The notes: generated by a model not told the origin, from the letters alone. Numbered from the stretch's first letter, positions 11,599 to 20,753 are shown. The stretch: DNA of 58,540 bases from Oceanobacillus massiliensis str. N'diop (GCF_000285495.1 NZ_HE610976.1:152007-210546), one strand, 5' to 3'. Numbers and translations are program-made.

Positions 11599-13635
11599 TT
11601 AACTAGCAGTTTTGGACTCTATTATACTATTATCTTTTTTGTTTTTCAGATAATTCAATGCAAAGATGCCAATCACAATGATCAATCCTATAATATCTGT
11701 TGTTGTCTCCGGAACAATCATCATAATAGAACCTACCCCCAGAATAATTCGGTAGATTACATTTAAATGGGTTTTAAAGTATCCTTCAAGTGCTGCTCCC
11801 AGTCCAATGATTCCAATAACCGAGGTCGTGATAATCATGGCTACTGCAAGAAGCGGAGGAAATGGAAATTCCGTTGCATTCACCGGGAGACCTGTTGTAT
11901 CCACCAATAGCATTGCCGGATTATAGACAAACAGATACGGAATGATAAAACCCGCAAGAGCAAGCCTTAAAGCCGTAAAACCGGTACGCATTGGATCTCC
12001 TCCAGATATACCAGCACCAGCAAAAGCTGCAAGTGCAACAGGCGGCGTAATATTGGCGAAGATTCCGAAATAGAATACAAATAAATGGGCAACCAGTATA
12101 GGAATACCAAACTCGGCAAGGGCCGGCGCTGTCATTGTTGCTGTAATGATATATGCAGGAATTGATGGAAGACCCATTCCAAGAATAATAGAGGCAATCA
12201 TTGTCAGGAACAACGTTAAGAATAATGAGCCATCCCCGATATTTGTAATTGCTGAAGTCATGACCGTTCCAAAGCTTGTAAGGTTGACAACACCGATAAT
12301 GATTCCAACTACCGCACAGGCTATCATGACGGACAGCGACTGTCTTGCCCCATCTTCCATGGCACCCAGAATATCTTTAATCCCCATTCTGCTTGTTTTC
12401 CTGAATGCGGCCACAATGACGGTTAAGATAATCGTATAAAACGCTGAAAACCCAACTGGTATGCCCATATATAGCATTACGACCAGACCGGCAATCGGAA
12501 GCAGCAAATGTCCCCGTTCCTTCAAAACTTCTTTTACTCTCGGCAGGTCTGCTTTCGGTATCCCTTTCAGATTCCTTCTTCCGGCACGGAAATGCACCTG
12601 CATGATAACTCCAAGAAAATAAAGCACCGCTGGAATCAATGCAGCTAGGGCAATCGTTCCATATGCAATTCCAGTTGTTTCAGCCATAATAAAGGCACTA
12701 GCCCCCATAATAGGCGGTAAAATCTGGCCGCCAATCGATGCACTTGCTTCAACAGCACCAGCGAAATTCTTGGAATATCCAATCTTTTTCATCAATGGGA
12801 TCGTAAAAGCCCCTGTTCCAACGACATTGGCTACCGCAGCTCCATTAATACTTCCCATAAACCCACTGGAGATGACTGCTACTTTAGCTGGTCCGCCTTG
12901 CTTGCTACCTGCAAGCGCCATCGCTAAATCATTAAATAACTGTCCCATCCCCGATCTCGTCAGAAACGCTCCAAATAAAATAAACAGGAAAATAAATTGT
13001 ACCGATGCCCCAATTGCGGTAGAGAATAATCCTTCTGTTTTCAAATACAATTGTCCGAAAATGTCGCCTAAATCAAAGGGCCTCGTCATCAGCATCGTAG
13101 GCAGCCAGTCCATGTAGCTGATGAATGGATATGCCAGGAATATTAGCGCCAATACAGGAAGTATGAGCCCTGTAACACGCCGAGCCGCTTCTAGCACCAA
13201 TAGAACGGTAAGGATAGCAAATAAAATATCGATTGCGTTTGGAATGCCTCCGCGTGTTGTTACAATGGCATTATATTCTACAATTAAGTATAAGGAGGAT
13301 ATGATGCTTAAAAGAAACAAAAACCAGTCATACACTGGGATTTTCGCTCTATCCTGCTTTTTGAATGTAGGAAAAATAAGAAATATGAGCGCCATCCCAA
13401 CCGACATATGCACAGACCTTTGCAAGAGTGCCGGAATTGGATTATAGGTGACAAACAGGTGGAATGCTGAATAAAAAATAGCGATGATAGATATAAAAAT
13501 AACGATATTCCTGCTTTTCAGCTGTCGTACTCTCGATTCGGCATCATACTTTTCCAAGATAACTTGAGTATCCACGTTATTATCTACTTCGGAAGCAGTA
13601 TGTTTTCCGGTTTGGTCATTATGTTTTCTGGTCAT
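11599..13635 (-). CDS. TRAP transporter permease, fused 4TM-12TM (TAXI-associated)
   Basis: The membrane part of a tripartite ATP-independent periplasmic-type importer, driven by ion gradients. About 678 residues and very hydrophobic throughout. The small (DctQ-like) and large (DctM-like) subunits are fused, which is typical of TAXI systems. DctM-family signatures are GFMGSINGAAVANVVGTGAF, PPIMGASAFIMAE and LGMGLPSIPAYI. The start at 13635 has AGGAGG upstream and overlaps the DUF1850 stop in ATGA. The C-terminus is a charged tail. Encoded directly after its binding protein and the DUF1850 protein. Confidence 0.93.
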   Translation of the reverse strand: MTRKHNDQTGKHTASEVDNNVDTQVILEKYDAESRVRQLKSRNIVIFISIIAIFYSAFHLFVTYNPIPALLQRSVHMSVGMALIFLIFPTFKKQDRAKIPVYDWFLFLLSIISSLYLIVEYNAIVTTRGGIPNAIDILFAILTVLLVLEAARRVTGLILPVLALIFLAYPFISYMDWLPTMLMTRPFDLGDIFGQLYLKTEGLFSTAIGASVQFIFLFILFGAFLTRSGMGQLFNDLAMALAGSKQGGPAKVAVISSGFMGSINGAAVANVVGTGAFTIPLMKKIGYSKNFAGAVEASASIGGQILPPIMGASAFIMAETTGIAYGTIALAALIPAVLYFLGVIMQVHFRAGRRNLKGIPKADLPRVKEVLKERGHLLLPIAGLVVMLYMGIPVGFSAFYTIILTVIVAAFRKTSRMGIKDILGAMEDGARQSLSVMIACAVVGIIIGVVNLTSFGTVMTSAITNIGDGSLFLTLFLTMIASIILGMGLPSIPAYIITATMTAPALAEFGIPILVAHLFVFYFGIFANITPPVALAAFAGAGISGGDPMRTGFTALRLALAGFIIPYLFVYNPAMLLVDTTGLPVNATEFPFPPLLAVAMIITTSVIGIIGLGAALEGYFKTHLNVIYRIILGVGSIMMIVPETTTDIIGLIIVIGIFALNYLKNKKDNSIIESKTAS

Positions 13636-14096
13636 AAAAATTCGCCTCCTATGTAATCCCAAATATGTAAAGATGCAACAGAAATATTTACAGTTTCATA
13701 ATCGTCCGTTAATTTATATAAAGGAATCTCTGACTGATCGGTTATGATGGTTGTCATCACATTTTCAGAAACTGTAAGATTCATTTCACTTAATCGCTGA
13801 TTGATTTTCATATGGATAAAACTATCATCGGATGCAATCACTTCTGCTCCCGAAGGTACTCCTGCACCAAATGTTTTGAAATATGTTTCTGTAAGAATGA
13901 GTTCTCCTTTATCCAATCGGTAAATCTCTGCCCATTCTTCCCTTTCCACAGAGTGAATCCAATGCAGCTCAAAGCGCTTTGTGTCTATATAATACGTCGC
14001 ATGCCCAAAGTCCAATTGTACGACTTGAAGTCTAAAGAAAAGAGAAAAGAGGAGCACACTGACACATGTGCTCCATACAATCCATTTACTGTTCAT
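13632..14096 (-). CDS. DUF1850 protein of the TAXI-TRAP operon
   Basis: A 154-residue protein with an N-terminal membrane anchor (residues 5-22) and an extracellular beta-rich domain (FELHWIHSVEREEWAEIY, the DUF1850 hallmark HSV). In Bacillaceae and other genomes this family travels with TAXI-TRAP permeases and is thought to be an accessory subunit; its role is unknown. It overlaps the binding-protein gene by 11 bp and the permease by an ATGA junction, so the three are translated as a unit. Confidence 0.85.
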   Translation of the reverse strand: MNSKWIVWSTCVSVLLFSLFFRLQVVQLDFGHATYYIDTKRFELHWIHSVEREEWAEIYRLDKGELILTETYFKTFGAGVPSGAEVIASDDSFIHMKINQRLSEMNLTVSENVMTTIITDQSEIPLYKLTDDYETVNISVASLHIWDYIGGEFL

Positions 14097-15072
14097 TGTA
14101 ATAGCGTTCTGCTCCTGGATGTAAAGGTGCTACAAGCCCTTGCTGGGCAGCCTCTAAAGAAATGTCGGCGGCTGCCTGATGAGAATTTACAAGACTATCA
14201 AGATTTTCAAAGAATGTCTTCGTCAGCTCATACACATCGTCCTCACTCATGTCAGCATGGACAATCAAGGCATTCATAATAGCTGCAGTCGGAATCGGTT
14301 CTTCATTTCCATAAGTCCCTTCCGGAATTTCCATTGAAACAAAGTAAGACTCATCCTGTGCTATTTCTTCAACATCTGCTGGGTCAACTGTTACCAATCG
14401 AATATCCAATGACTCCGAGAGTTCCAGCAGAGATGCATTCGGCAAACCGCTGGTGAGGAAAGCCGCATCGATTTGACCAGCACGTAACCCATCCGCCGCT
14501 TCAGCATACCCTAGATAATCTACCTCAATATCATCGTATGTAATACCGTGTCCGTTCAGAAGTGTCCGGGCATTTACTTCCACACCAGAATTTTGGTCGC
14601 CTACAGCAATACGTTTTCCTTTTAGATCCTGAAATGTTTCAATTCCTGAATCTGCTGTGGTAACAATCTGCACGAAATTCGGATACAGGGCGGCAATTTG
14701 ATTTACCTTCTCAGCTGGCTCTTCAAAGCTAACCTCTCCAGCAATTGCCTGACTGACCACATCACTCATGGTGAAGGCCATCTCAATCTTATCCTGTTCC
14801 ATTAGATTGACGTTTTCAACAGATGCACCGGTCGTCTGTGTACGGGAATTCACACCAAATTTGGAACTGTACTCCTCAGCCAATGTAGTACCAATAATAT
14901 TATATGGCCCAGATGCCCCGCCAGTGGCAATCGTAACTATATTTGTATCTAAACCTTCCCCGTCTCCTTCTCCGCCTTCTGCAGTACCACTATCATTACT
15001 ACCGCAAGCAGATAGAATAATGCCCACCAATAGAATTATAGAAAACAAAAAACTTTTTCTTTTCTTTTTCAA
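14086..15072 (-). CDS. TAXI family TRAP solute-binding lipoprotein
   Basis: Extracellular substrate receptor anchored by a lipid. The signal peptide ends in the lipobox LSAC (Cys23), followed by a Gly/Glu/Asp linker and the TAXI domain (TIATGGASGPYNIIGTTLAEEY, then GKRIAVGDQNSGVEVNARTL and LPNASLLELS). It starts at TTG (15072) behind GGGGGAAT. Related TAXI proteins are usually thought to bind small acids such as glutamate or 2-oxo acids, but the ligand here is unknown. First gene of the operon TAXI-DUF1850-TRAP-FAH. Confidence 0.93.
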   Translation of the reverse strand: MKKKRKSFLFSIILLVGIILSACGSNDSGTAEGGEGDGEGLDTNIVTIATGGASGPYNIIGTTLAEEYSSKFGVNSRTQTTGASVENVNLMEQDKIEMAFTMSDVVSQAIAGEVSFEEPAEKVNQIAALYPNFVQIVTTADSGIETFQDLKGKRIAVGDQNSGVEVNARTLLNGHGITYDDIEVDYLGYAEAADGLRAGQIDAAFLTSGLPNASLLELSESLDIRLVTVDPADVEEIAQDESYFVSMEIPEGTYGNEEPIPTAAIMNALIVHADMSEDDVYELTKTFFENLDSLVNSHQAAADISLEAAQQGLVAPLHPGAERYYNEQ

Positions 15073-15120
15073 AGTAATTCCCCCTTTTGTTATATGACAG
15101 AATGATAATAAGAAAATAAT

Positions 15121-15169
15121 ATAAAACGCTTACATATTACATATTATTTGAATTTTTCAATAAAGTCAA
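15121..15169 (-). promoter_or_regulatory. Promoter of the TAXI-TRAP operon with a possible cre site
   Basis: Minus strand: TTGACT (15164-15169), 17-bp spacer, TAATAT (15141-15146). Seven bases downstream of the -10, TGTAAGCGTTTTAT (15121-15134) matches the cre consensus at 12 of 14 positions. That would place the operon under CcpA, as expected for a transporter of a secondary carbon source. Confidence 0.55.
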
Positions 15170-15422
15170 GCTGGTTTTCAAGAATATTTCCATCCTAATC
15201 ACAACTAAATAATGCGATAAAGCAGCTTTTTGGACTGTTTGTTCCTTTACCACAGGAATTTACTCCCCTCTTAGAAGCCGGCATATACCTGATGTATGAC
15301 AGATTACGAAACTGGGGCCGACTCCCACAAAATTCACGTAACGTTCATTAACCTTAATAAACTAAAATGATATACTTGGTTTATATATTGCAAATTTCTA
15401 ATACCAAGATGGAGGATCAATA
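15170..15422. other. Divergent intergenic region, no gene seen
   Basis: Between the TAXI promoter and the YtkA-like lipoprotein gene. I see no frame with an RBS and no RNA gene. A promoter for the plus-strand gene is expected near 15360-15395 (AT-rich, with TATATT), but no convincing -35/-10 pair stands out. A GGAGGATC ribosome site directly precedes 15423. Confidence 0.4.
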
Positions 15423-15884
15423 ATGCGAAGAAAATTTTGGATACTATTATGTATAACAATAGCAATCTTTGCTCTCGCTGCATGCGGAGATAAGGAAGCA
15501 TCTACTGATGATGACAATGTCGAGGAGGAATTACCTGCACTCGATGTTCAATTTGATGTCCCGGAAACAGCAGACCTAAATGAAACCATTGAACTAAAGG
15601 CTACCGTAACCTATGACGATGAAATGGTTGCGGATGCCGATGAGGTCACTTTTGAAGTATGGGAGCAGGATCATGAAGATGACAGTACCATGATCGAATC
15701 AGAAAATAATGGGGATGGGACCTATACTGCAAAGACTAGCTTCGATAAAGACGGTATATACGAAATGTTCGCCCACACCACCGCAAGGGATCAGCATACC
15801 ATGCCGATGAAAACCGTCATTGCCGGCGATGCCTCCGCCGAGGAAAGCAGCACAGAGAATGCAAGTGATGGACACCATCACTAA
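15423..15884 (+). CDS. YtkA/FixH-like lipoprotein
   Basis: A 153-residue surface lipoprotein. The signal peptide ends in a lipobox ending ALAAC (Cys21), then an acidic linker, then an immunoglobulin-like YtkA domain (about 40-135: ETIELKATVTYDDEMV, DGTYTAKTSFDKDGIYEMFA). It ends in a Ser/Glu-rich tail with three histidines. Homologues often sit near copper or cytochrome oxidase genes and their role is not firm; no such genes are adjacent here. It is a single-gene unit with its own terminator. The many acidic residues fit a salt-tolerant host. Confidence 0.82.
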   Translation: MRRKFWILLCITIAIFALAACGDKEASTDDDNVEEELPALDVQFDVPETADLNETIELKATVTYDDEMVADADEVTFEVWEQDHEDDSTMIESENNGDGTYTAKTSFDKDGIYEMFAHTTARDQHTMPMKTVIAGDASAEESSTENASDGHHH

Positions 15885-15888
15885 ACTG

Positions 15889-15926
15889 TAAAAAGGTAAT
15901 CCCATCAAATGGGGTTACCTTTTTTG
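15889..15926 (+). terminator. Terminator after the YtkA-like gene
   Basis: Stem AAAAGGTAA...TTACCTTTT closed by a short loop and followed by T6, a few bases past the stop codon. Confidence 0.88.
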
Positions 15927-15994
15927 ACATATTCATTTATAATGATTGAAATATCAAGCAGAACCAATCGCGAACGGCAGGAGTGGTACAATCG

Positions 15995-16384
15995 ATGATT
16001 ATTGTCTATACAGACGGGGCATCCAGCGGCAATCCAGGGCCGAGCGGTGCAGGCATATATATAAAACAGGAAAATAGCACTTCTGAATTTTCCATTCCAC
16101 TTGGCGTGTTATCCAATCATGAGGCGGAATTCCAAGCCATTATTAAAGCGCTCGAGATTTGCAAAGATTCTTTCCCGGATGAAATACTATCTTTTCGTTC
16201 CGATTCAAAGGTTGCGGTAGATGTTATCGAAAACGACTATACCAAAAATAAGGTCTTCCTTCCTTTACTTGAAAAAATCAGAAGAGAATCGGAAGGATTT
16301 CCTTACTTTTTTATTAAGTGGATACCTGAAAAGCAAAATCACCAGGCCGATATGCTGGCCAAGAAGGCAATCAGGAACCAATGA
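15995..16384 (+). CDS. RNase HI-like protein (YpeP/YpdQ type)
   Basis: A 129-residue RNase H-fold protein. The acidic residues expected for two-metal catalysis are present: D in IVYTDGASSGNPGP, E in LSNHEAEFQAI, D in FRSDSKVAVD and D in NHQADMLAKKA. It lacks the basic protrusion of E. coli RNase HI, like Bacillus YpdQ/YpeP. Whether it cleaves RNA:DNA hybrids cannot be judged; these paralogues are often weak or inactive. The start at 15995 is chosen because GGCAGGAG lies 11 nt upstream; the GTG four codons earlier overlaps that site. Confidence 0.85.
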   Translation: MIIVYTDGASSGNPGPSGAGIYIKQENSTSEFSIPLGVLSNHEAEFQAIIKALEICKDSFPDEILSFRSDSKVAVDVIENDYTKNKVFLPLLEKIRRESEGFPYFFIKWIPEKQNHQADMLAKKAIRNQ

Positions 16385-16464
16385 ATCAACCGTGTCAGCG
16401 AGTGCAAAGAAACTATATTTAGCATATACTTATGTACAGAATAGAACTTACTAGGGGGATACGC

Positions 16465-17019
16465 ATGAACGATGTTTCACTTCGGGAGCAAAGTATCGTG
16501 CTGATTGGCTTTATGGGTGTTGGCAAAACGACAATCGGCAGGGAAGTTGCCAAAAAACTATACAGGGATTTTATCGATATAGATGAAGAAATCGAAAAGA
16601 AATTCAATATGCCCACTTCAGAAATTTTTAATACATATGGAGAAAAGACTTTTCGGAAGGCTGAAAAGCAAATCATTATTGATTCATGCAGGCAAAGGTT
16701 GAAGATCATTTCAGTCGGCGGGGGCGCATTTATGCAAGAGGAGATTCGTGAAGTCTGTCTATCGGAATGCATTATCTTTTTCCTTGATCTGTCCTGGGAT
16801 TCCTGGAAGGAACGAATTAGTTTGCTGATTGACAGCAGACCGGTCCTGCAAGGGAAAAATATCGAACAGATGAAAAAGCTTTTTTTTGACAGGCAGCCCA
16901 TTTATGAAGGGCATCATTCAAAAGTAATAATAGATGATCTCCCGGCAGAAGAAGCAGCAGATTATATAGTTGATTCACTAAAGACGGCATGGGATATACA
17001 TGAGCCAAACGGCAAATGA
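16465..17019 (+). CDS. aroK: Shikimate kinase
   Basis: Phosphorylates shikimate with ATP in the chorismate pathway. 184 residues: Walker A GFMGVGKTT (about 15-23), shikimate-binding DIDEEIE, Arg in FRKAEKQ, the GGG loop ISVGGGAF, the LID arginine in SRPVL and adenine-binding RQPIY. AGGGGGATACGC precedes the ATG at 16465. The frame is open 11 codons further up without an RBS. Single gene with a strong terminator; other aro genes are not nearby. Confidence 0.93.
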   Translation: MNDVSLREQSIVLIGFMGVGKTTIGREVAKKLYRDFIDIDEEIEKKFNMPTSEIFNTYGEKTFRKAEKQIIIDSCRQRLKIISVGGGAFMQEEIREVCLSECIIFFLDLSWDSWKERISLLIDSRPVLQGKNIEQMKKLFFDRQPIYEGHHSKVIIDDLPAEEAADYIVDSLKTAWDIHEPNGK

Positions 17020-17020
17020 A

Positions 17021-17065
17021 AGACAGGGGAAGGATGATGAACAGCCTTCCCCTGTCTTTATTTAG
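17021..17065 (+). terminator. Terminator after aroK
   Basis: 13-bp stem AGACAGGGGAAGG/CCTTCCCCTGTCT followed by TTTATTT, immediately after the aroK stop and in front of the convergent thiolase gene. Confidence 0.9.
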
Positions 17066-17126
17066 TCCTTTTTTCTTTGATTTTGGTCGATACTTGAAAA
17101 ACACAATTGAAGTCCTATCTATCAGG

Positions 17127-18305
17127 CTATAGGGCTTCGACTATCATTGCAATTCCCTGTCCCCCGCCGATGCAAAGAGATGCAACTCCATATCTCCCAT
17201 TTCTTCTTTTCAATTCCTTCATAACACTATACAGTACTCTTGTCCCGCTAGCTCCAATCGGGTGTCCAAGGGCTATCGCACCTCCATTGACATTCACCTT
17301 TTCGCGGTCGAGCTTCAATTCTATTTCTACAGCCAAATACTGAGAAGCAAAGGCTTCATTAACCTCAAGCAGATCAATTTCTGTTAAGGACAGGCCTGCT
17401 TTTTCCAGAGCCTTCTTTATTGCCGGAACCGGACCGATCCCCATATAGGCGGGATCGACTCCAGCAACCGCATAGGAGATGATTCTTGCTGCTGGCTTTA
17501 AATTGTTTTTCTTAACATATTGCTCCCCTGCAACAATAACTGCTCCTGCCCCATCATTAATTCCGCTCGCATTGCCGCCTGTTACAGATCCGCCTTCTTT
17601 AAAAGAAGCTTTCAGTTTAGATAGCTTCTCTACGGTAGTCTCTTCCCGGATATGTTCATCCGTATCCACTACTGTTACGCCTTTTCTAGTCTTTACTTCA
17701 ACGGGTACAATCTCATCTTCAAACTTACCGGCCTTCCTTGCAGCAGCTGCACGCTGATGACTGAGAAAGGCATATTCATCTTGTTCTTCCCGTGAGATGG
17801 AATACTTTTCTGCCAGGTTTTCTGCAGTGTTTCCCATTCCCGAACCAATATATTCATCCGTCAGGGCTGCCCATAGCATATCATCAACCTGTGGAGTCCT
17901 TAGTTTTGTGCCAAATCTGCTGCCACGTAATGCATATGGTGATTGGCTCATATTTTCCACACCGCCTGCCAATGCAACCTGTCCCTCTCCAAGCATAATG
18001 GACTGTGCTGCTGACACAACCGATTGCAGCCCGGATCCGCATAGACGATTGACCGTAAGCGCAGGACTTGATAAAGGTATTCCTGCTTTTATGGCGATAT
18101 GCCTTGCCAGATATGGAGCATTCTTTCCCGAATGGATTACATTTCCCAGTACCGAAAAATCAATATCACGCGCTTCAATGCCACTGCGGCGAATTGCTTC
18201 TTTTGATGCTGTAATACCAAGCTCTGTAGGGTCCACATCCTTCAGGCTTCCTCCGAAAGTTCCAAAGGGTGTGCGAGCACCTTCCAAAATATAGATTGTT
18301 TCCAT
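17127..18305 (-). CDS. Acetyl-CoA acetyltransferase (thiolase)
   Basis: Degradative/biosynthetic thiolase joining or splitting acetoacetyl-CoA. About 392 residues with the acyl-enzyme cysteine in [10 protein letters not shown] (Cys89), the catalytic His in GHPIGASG and the second Cys in SLCIGGGQG. The start at 18305 sits behind AAAGGATG; the ATG three codons earlier is fused to the RBS. It follows the 3-hydroxybutyrate dehydrogenase gene by 26 bp, so the pair could take 3-hydroxybutyrate to acetyl-CoA. A CoA transferase would be needed and is not in the window. Confidence 0.93.
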   Translation of the reverse strand: METIYILEGARTPFGTFGGSLKDVDPTELGITASKEAIRRSGIEARDIDFSVLGNVIHSGKNAPYLARHIAIKAGIPLSSPALTVNRLCGSGLQSVVSAAQSIMLGEGQVALAGGVENMSQSPYALRGSRFGTKLRTPQVDDMLWAALTDEYIGSGMGNTAENLAEKYSISREEQDEYAFLSHQRAAAARKAGKFEDEIVPVEVKTRKGVTVVDTDEHIREETTVEKLSKLKASFKEGGSVTGGNASGINDGAGAVIVAGEQYVKKNNLKPAARIISYAVAGVDPAYMGIGPVPAIKKALEKAGLSLTEIDLLEVNEAFASQYLAVEIELKLDREKVNVNGGAIALGHPIGASGTRVLYSVMKELKRRNGRYGVASLCIGGGQGIAMIVEAL

Positions 18306-18331
18306 TATAATCATCCTTTTCAGTCATTATC

Positions 18332-19108
18332 TTATTGTGCAGTATATCCTCCATCCAGAACAACAGCCTGACCTGTAACACCCTTTGCTTTATCACTTGC
18401 AAGGAACATCGCGTAATCCGCTATTTCCTGAACATCCAACAGTCTCTTTTGCGGTACCAGTGGATAGAGGACTTCTTCAAGTACACTTTCCAACGGAACA
18501 TTGCGATTCTTGGCCAGATCTTCGAATTGTCCGCGTACTAAAGGGGTATCCACATAGCCGGGACAGATAGCATTCACCGTAATTCCATCTGCCGCCCCTT
18601 CCAATGCTGCCACCTTCGTTAAACCAATTACACCGTGCTTGGCGCTGTTATATGCAGCCTTTCCGGAAAAACCAATCAAACCATTAATTGATGCCATATT
18701 GATCACACGTCCGAAGCCTTGTTTCTTCATAATTGGAAATACATGTTTCGTAGCCATAAAAGGAGCGACAAGCATTACTTTCAGCATAAATTCATATTTC
18801 TCCGTTGGGAAATCCTCGAGTGAAGCTACATGCTGTAATCCTGCATTATTGATCAACACATCCAATCTGCCAAAAGCTTCAACTGTATAATCCAAAGCAT
18901 GCTTCAGCTCTTCCTCCTGTGTTACATCGCATTTAAGGGCAACGCACTCAAAGCCTTCCCCGCGCAGTTTCTCTGCACTGGCTTTTACCTTCGCTTCATT
19001 GATATCGGACAATACGACTTTTCCGCCTCCCCTGGCGAAAGCAACTCCCAGCTCATAACCAATCCCACTGGCCGCTCCAGTAATGAATACCACTTTCTTA
19101 TCTATCAT
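18332..19108 (-). CDS. D-3-hydroxybutyrate dehydrogenase
   Basis: NAD-dependent short-chain dehydrogenase, 258 residues. Cofactor motif TGAASGIG (residues 10-17), NNAG motif, catalytic Ser in MASINGLIG and YxxxK in YNSAKHG. The stretch INNAGLQHVASLEDFPTEKY and NAICPGYVDTPLVRGQ are typical of 3-hydroxybutyrate dehydrogenases rather than 3-oxoacyl-ACP reductases. GGGAGGAGAGCTTC precedes the ATG. Operon with the thiolase suggests use of 3-hydroxybutyrate or PHB breakdown products. Confidence 0.88.
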   Translation of the reverse strand: MIDKKVVFITGAASGIGYELGVAFARGGGKVVLSDINEAKVKASAEKLRGEGFECVALKCDVTQEEELKHALDYTVEAFGRLDVLINNAGLQHVASLEDFPTEKYEFMLKVMLVAPFMATKHVFPIMKKQGFGRVINMASINGLIGFSGKAAYNSAKHGVIGLTKVAALEGAADGITVNAICPGYVDTPLVRGQFEDLAKNRNVPLESVLEEVLYPLVPQKRLLDVQEIADYAMFLASDKAKGVTGQAVVLDGGYTAQ

Positions 19109-19207
19109 GAAGCTCTCCTCCCAGCAAAAGATTCTTTTTTTGTATGTATAAAATAAATATTTCGCCCACCCATCTGCTATGCAATGAACAGACTGTAATC
19201 CTTAGCG

Positions 19208-19242
19208 AAAAAGGCAAGAGAAATAGTGCATTCTCTTGCCTT
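19208..19242 (-). terminator. Terminator after tRNA-Arg
   Basis: Stem GGCAAGAGAA with its complement (arms 19213-19222 and 19231-19240), followed on the minus strand by T5. It lies 15 bp past the 3' end of the tRNA. Confidence 0.85.
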
Positions 19243-19256
19243 CCTTTTCCGTTTAA

Positions 19257-19332
19257 CGCGCCCGGAGGGATTCGAACCCCCGCAAAACCTGGTACCGGAA
19301 ACCAGTGCTCTATCCGACTGAGCTACGGGCGC
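19257..19332 (-). tRNA. tRNA-Arg, anticodon CCG
   Basis: Minus strand, 76 nt with discriminator G. Acceptor stem GCGCCCG/CGGGCGC; D arm GCTCAGTCGGATAGAGC; anticodon stem CTGGT/ACCAG around loop TTCCGGT giving anticodon CCG (codon CGG); T arm GGGTTCGAATCCC. CCA is not encoded. Every arm pairs without mismatches. B. subtilis also has a lone tRNA-Arg next to clpP. Confidence 0.97.
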
Positions 19333-19486
19333 ATATATGAATAAAAATTTGACACATTGACTATTATAACTCCCTTTTCTTATAGAAACAAGTCTTTTTT
19401 ATCTGTGCATCATCCAAACGTTTATAAAGGGAAAAAAAGGGAATCATGGAAAAGTATATTTTTTTATAGAAAGACGATCCTTTTCG

Positions 19487-19516
19487 TTTGACCTTTATTG
19501 ACCTTTAGGCTATTAT
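19487..19516 (+). promoter_or_regulatory. clpP promoter with CtsR operator
   Basis: -35 TTGACC (19488-19493), 17-bp spacer, -10 TATTAT (19511-19516). Overlapping the -35 and spacer, 19487-19503 read on the minus strand is GGTCAAT-AAA-GGTCAAA, a near-perfect match to the CtsR heptad repeat. This predicts heat-shock control of clpP by the CtsR repressor. Confidence 0.85.
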
Positions 19517-19580
19517 GAAAATATATCCAAAATAAAAGACTTTAACGTTATTATCAGACGTTACTAAGGGAGGATTTTAA

Positions 19581-20171
19581 ATGAATTTAGTACCTACAGT
19601 TATTGAACAAACCAACCGTGGAGAACGCGCCTATGATATTTACTCACGTTTACTTAAAGACCGTATCATTTTATTGGGAAGCGGAATCGATGATAATGTA
19701 TCGAACTCTATCGTAGCGCAATTATTGTTCCTTGAAGCGGAAGATCCAGAAAAAGATATTTCCTTATACATCAATTCTCCAGGTGGATCAATTACAGCCG
19801 GTATGGCAATTTACGATACAATGAATTTCATTAAACCAGATGTATCAACCATTTGCATCGGTATGGCTGCATCAATGGGTGCCTTCCTTCTTACCGCAGG
19901 GCAAAAAGGAAAACGTTATGCATTGCCAAACAGTGAAATCATGATACACCAGCCTTTGGGTGGAACACAGGGTCAGGCAACCGATATCGAAATCCATGCA
20001 AGACGCATCATTGAAATCAAGAAAAGAATGAATGAAATCATGGCAGAAAAAACTGGTCAGCCACTGGAAGTTATTGAGCGTGATACTGAGCGTGATAACT
20101 TTATGACTGCACAAGCATCTGTTGAGTACGGCTTGATCGATCAAATTCTCGAGCGCAAAGAAGATAAATAA
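19581..20171 (+). CDS. clpP: ATP-dependent Clp protease proteolytic subunit
   Basis: Serine protease barrel that degrades proteins unfolded by ClpX, ClpC or ClpE. 196 residues with the catalytic triad in place: Ser98 (GMAASMGA), His123 (MIHQP), Asp172 (TERDNF). GGGAGGATTTTAA precedes the ATG. Single gene with CtsR-controlled promoter and its own terminator. Length and sequence are typical of Bacillus ClpP. Confidence 0.98.
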   Translation: MNLVPTVIEQTNRGERAYDIYSRLLKDRIILLGSGIDDNVSNSIVAQLLFLEAEDPEKDISLYINSPGGSITAGMAIYDTMNFIKPDVSTICIGMAASMGAFLLTAGQKGKRYALPNSEIMIHQPLGGTQGQATDIEIHARRIIEIKKRMNEIMAEKTGQPLEVIERDTERDNFMTAQASVEYGLIDQILERKEDK

Positions 20172-20190
20172 ATCGTATAGACTCAATCCA

Positions 20191-20254
20191 AAATCGCCTA
20201 TCCGTTTATTGTGGCTTACCAGCTTACAATAATAACGGATCGGGCGATTTTTTT
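20191..20254 (+). terminator. Terminator after clpP
   Basis: Long imperfect stem: AAATCGCC, TCCGTT and TTATTGT in the left arm pair with the complements in 20224-20248, followed by T7 (20248-20254). Confidence 0.8.
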
Positions 20255-20338
20255 AGTTCGACAACTTACACCTTGAATGCACTAAAAAAGGCTGCCAAAA
20301 AGTTGCTGGAAACCTTAAAGAGCAGCCTTTCCGTTTAT

Positions 20339-20593
20339 TTACGGCTTCGCGACAAGCGAAACCAGATGATCTAACGCTAACTGCTCATCCGCACCTTCTG
20401 CAGTCAGTTTGATCAGCTCACCCTTTGTAATTGCCAGGCTCATCAATCCCATAATACTTTTTGCATTTACCTTTTTTCCATCTTTTTCAAGAAAAAGATG
20501 TGCAGAATATCGATTAGCCTCCTGAACAAACTGTGCTGCCGGTCTTGCCTGTAAACCCGTCTCCAATTCCACTTTTATTGACTTCTCAACCAA
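20339..20593 (-). CDS. crh: Catabolite repression HPr-like protein Crh
   Basis: HPr paralogue that has no role in PTS phosphotransfer but is phosphorylated on Ser46 by HprK and then acts with CcpA. With the start at TTG 20593 (GGGGGAGG nine nt upstream) the 84-residue protein aligns gap-free with B. subtilis Crh: residue 15 is Gln, replacing the catalytic His of HPr (GLQARPAA), and Ser46 is present (AKSIMG). The upstream ATG at 20602 touches the RBS and is unlikely. Last gene of rapZ-yvcK-whiA-crh. HprK is encoded at 36.4 kb. Confidence 0.93.
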   Translation of the reverse strand: MVEKSIKVELETGLQARPAAQFVQEANRYSAHLFLEKDGKKVNAKSIMGLMSLAITKGELIKLTAEGADEQLALDHLVSLVAKP

Positions 20594-20753
20594 CTCACTC
20601 ATCCTCCCCCAAATAGAAAACGCTATCAATTCAATATACGACAGAATCTGCATATAACAACAGAACTGTCTATTTTTTTATTAAACGCTAATCCTTTGAA
20701 TTATCAGTATTATACCATGAATTGTAAAGTAAAAGTAGTAGCAAATCAACTTA

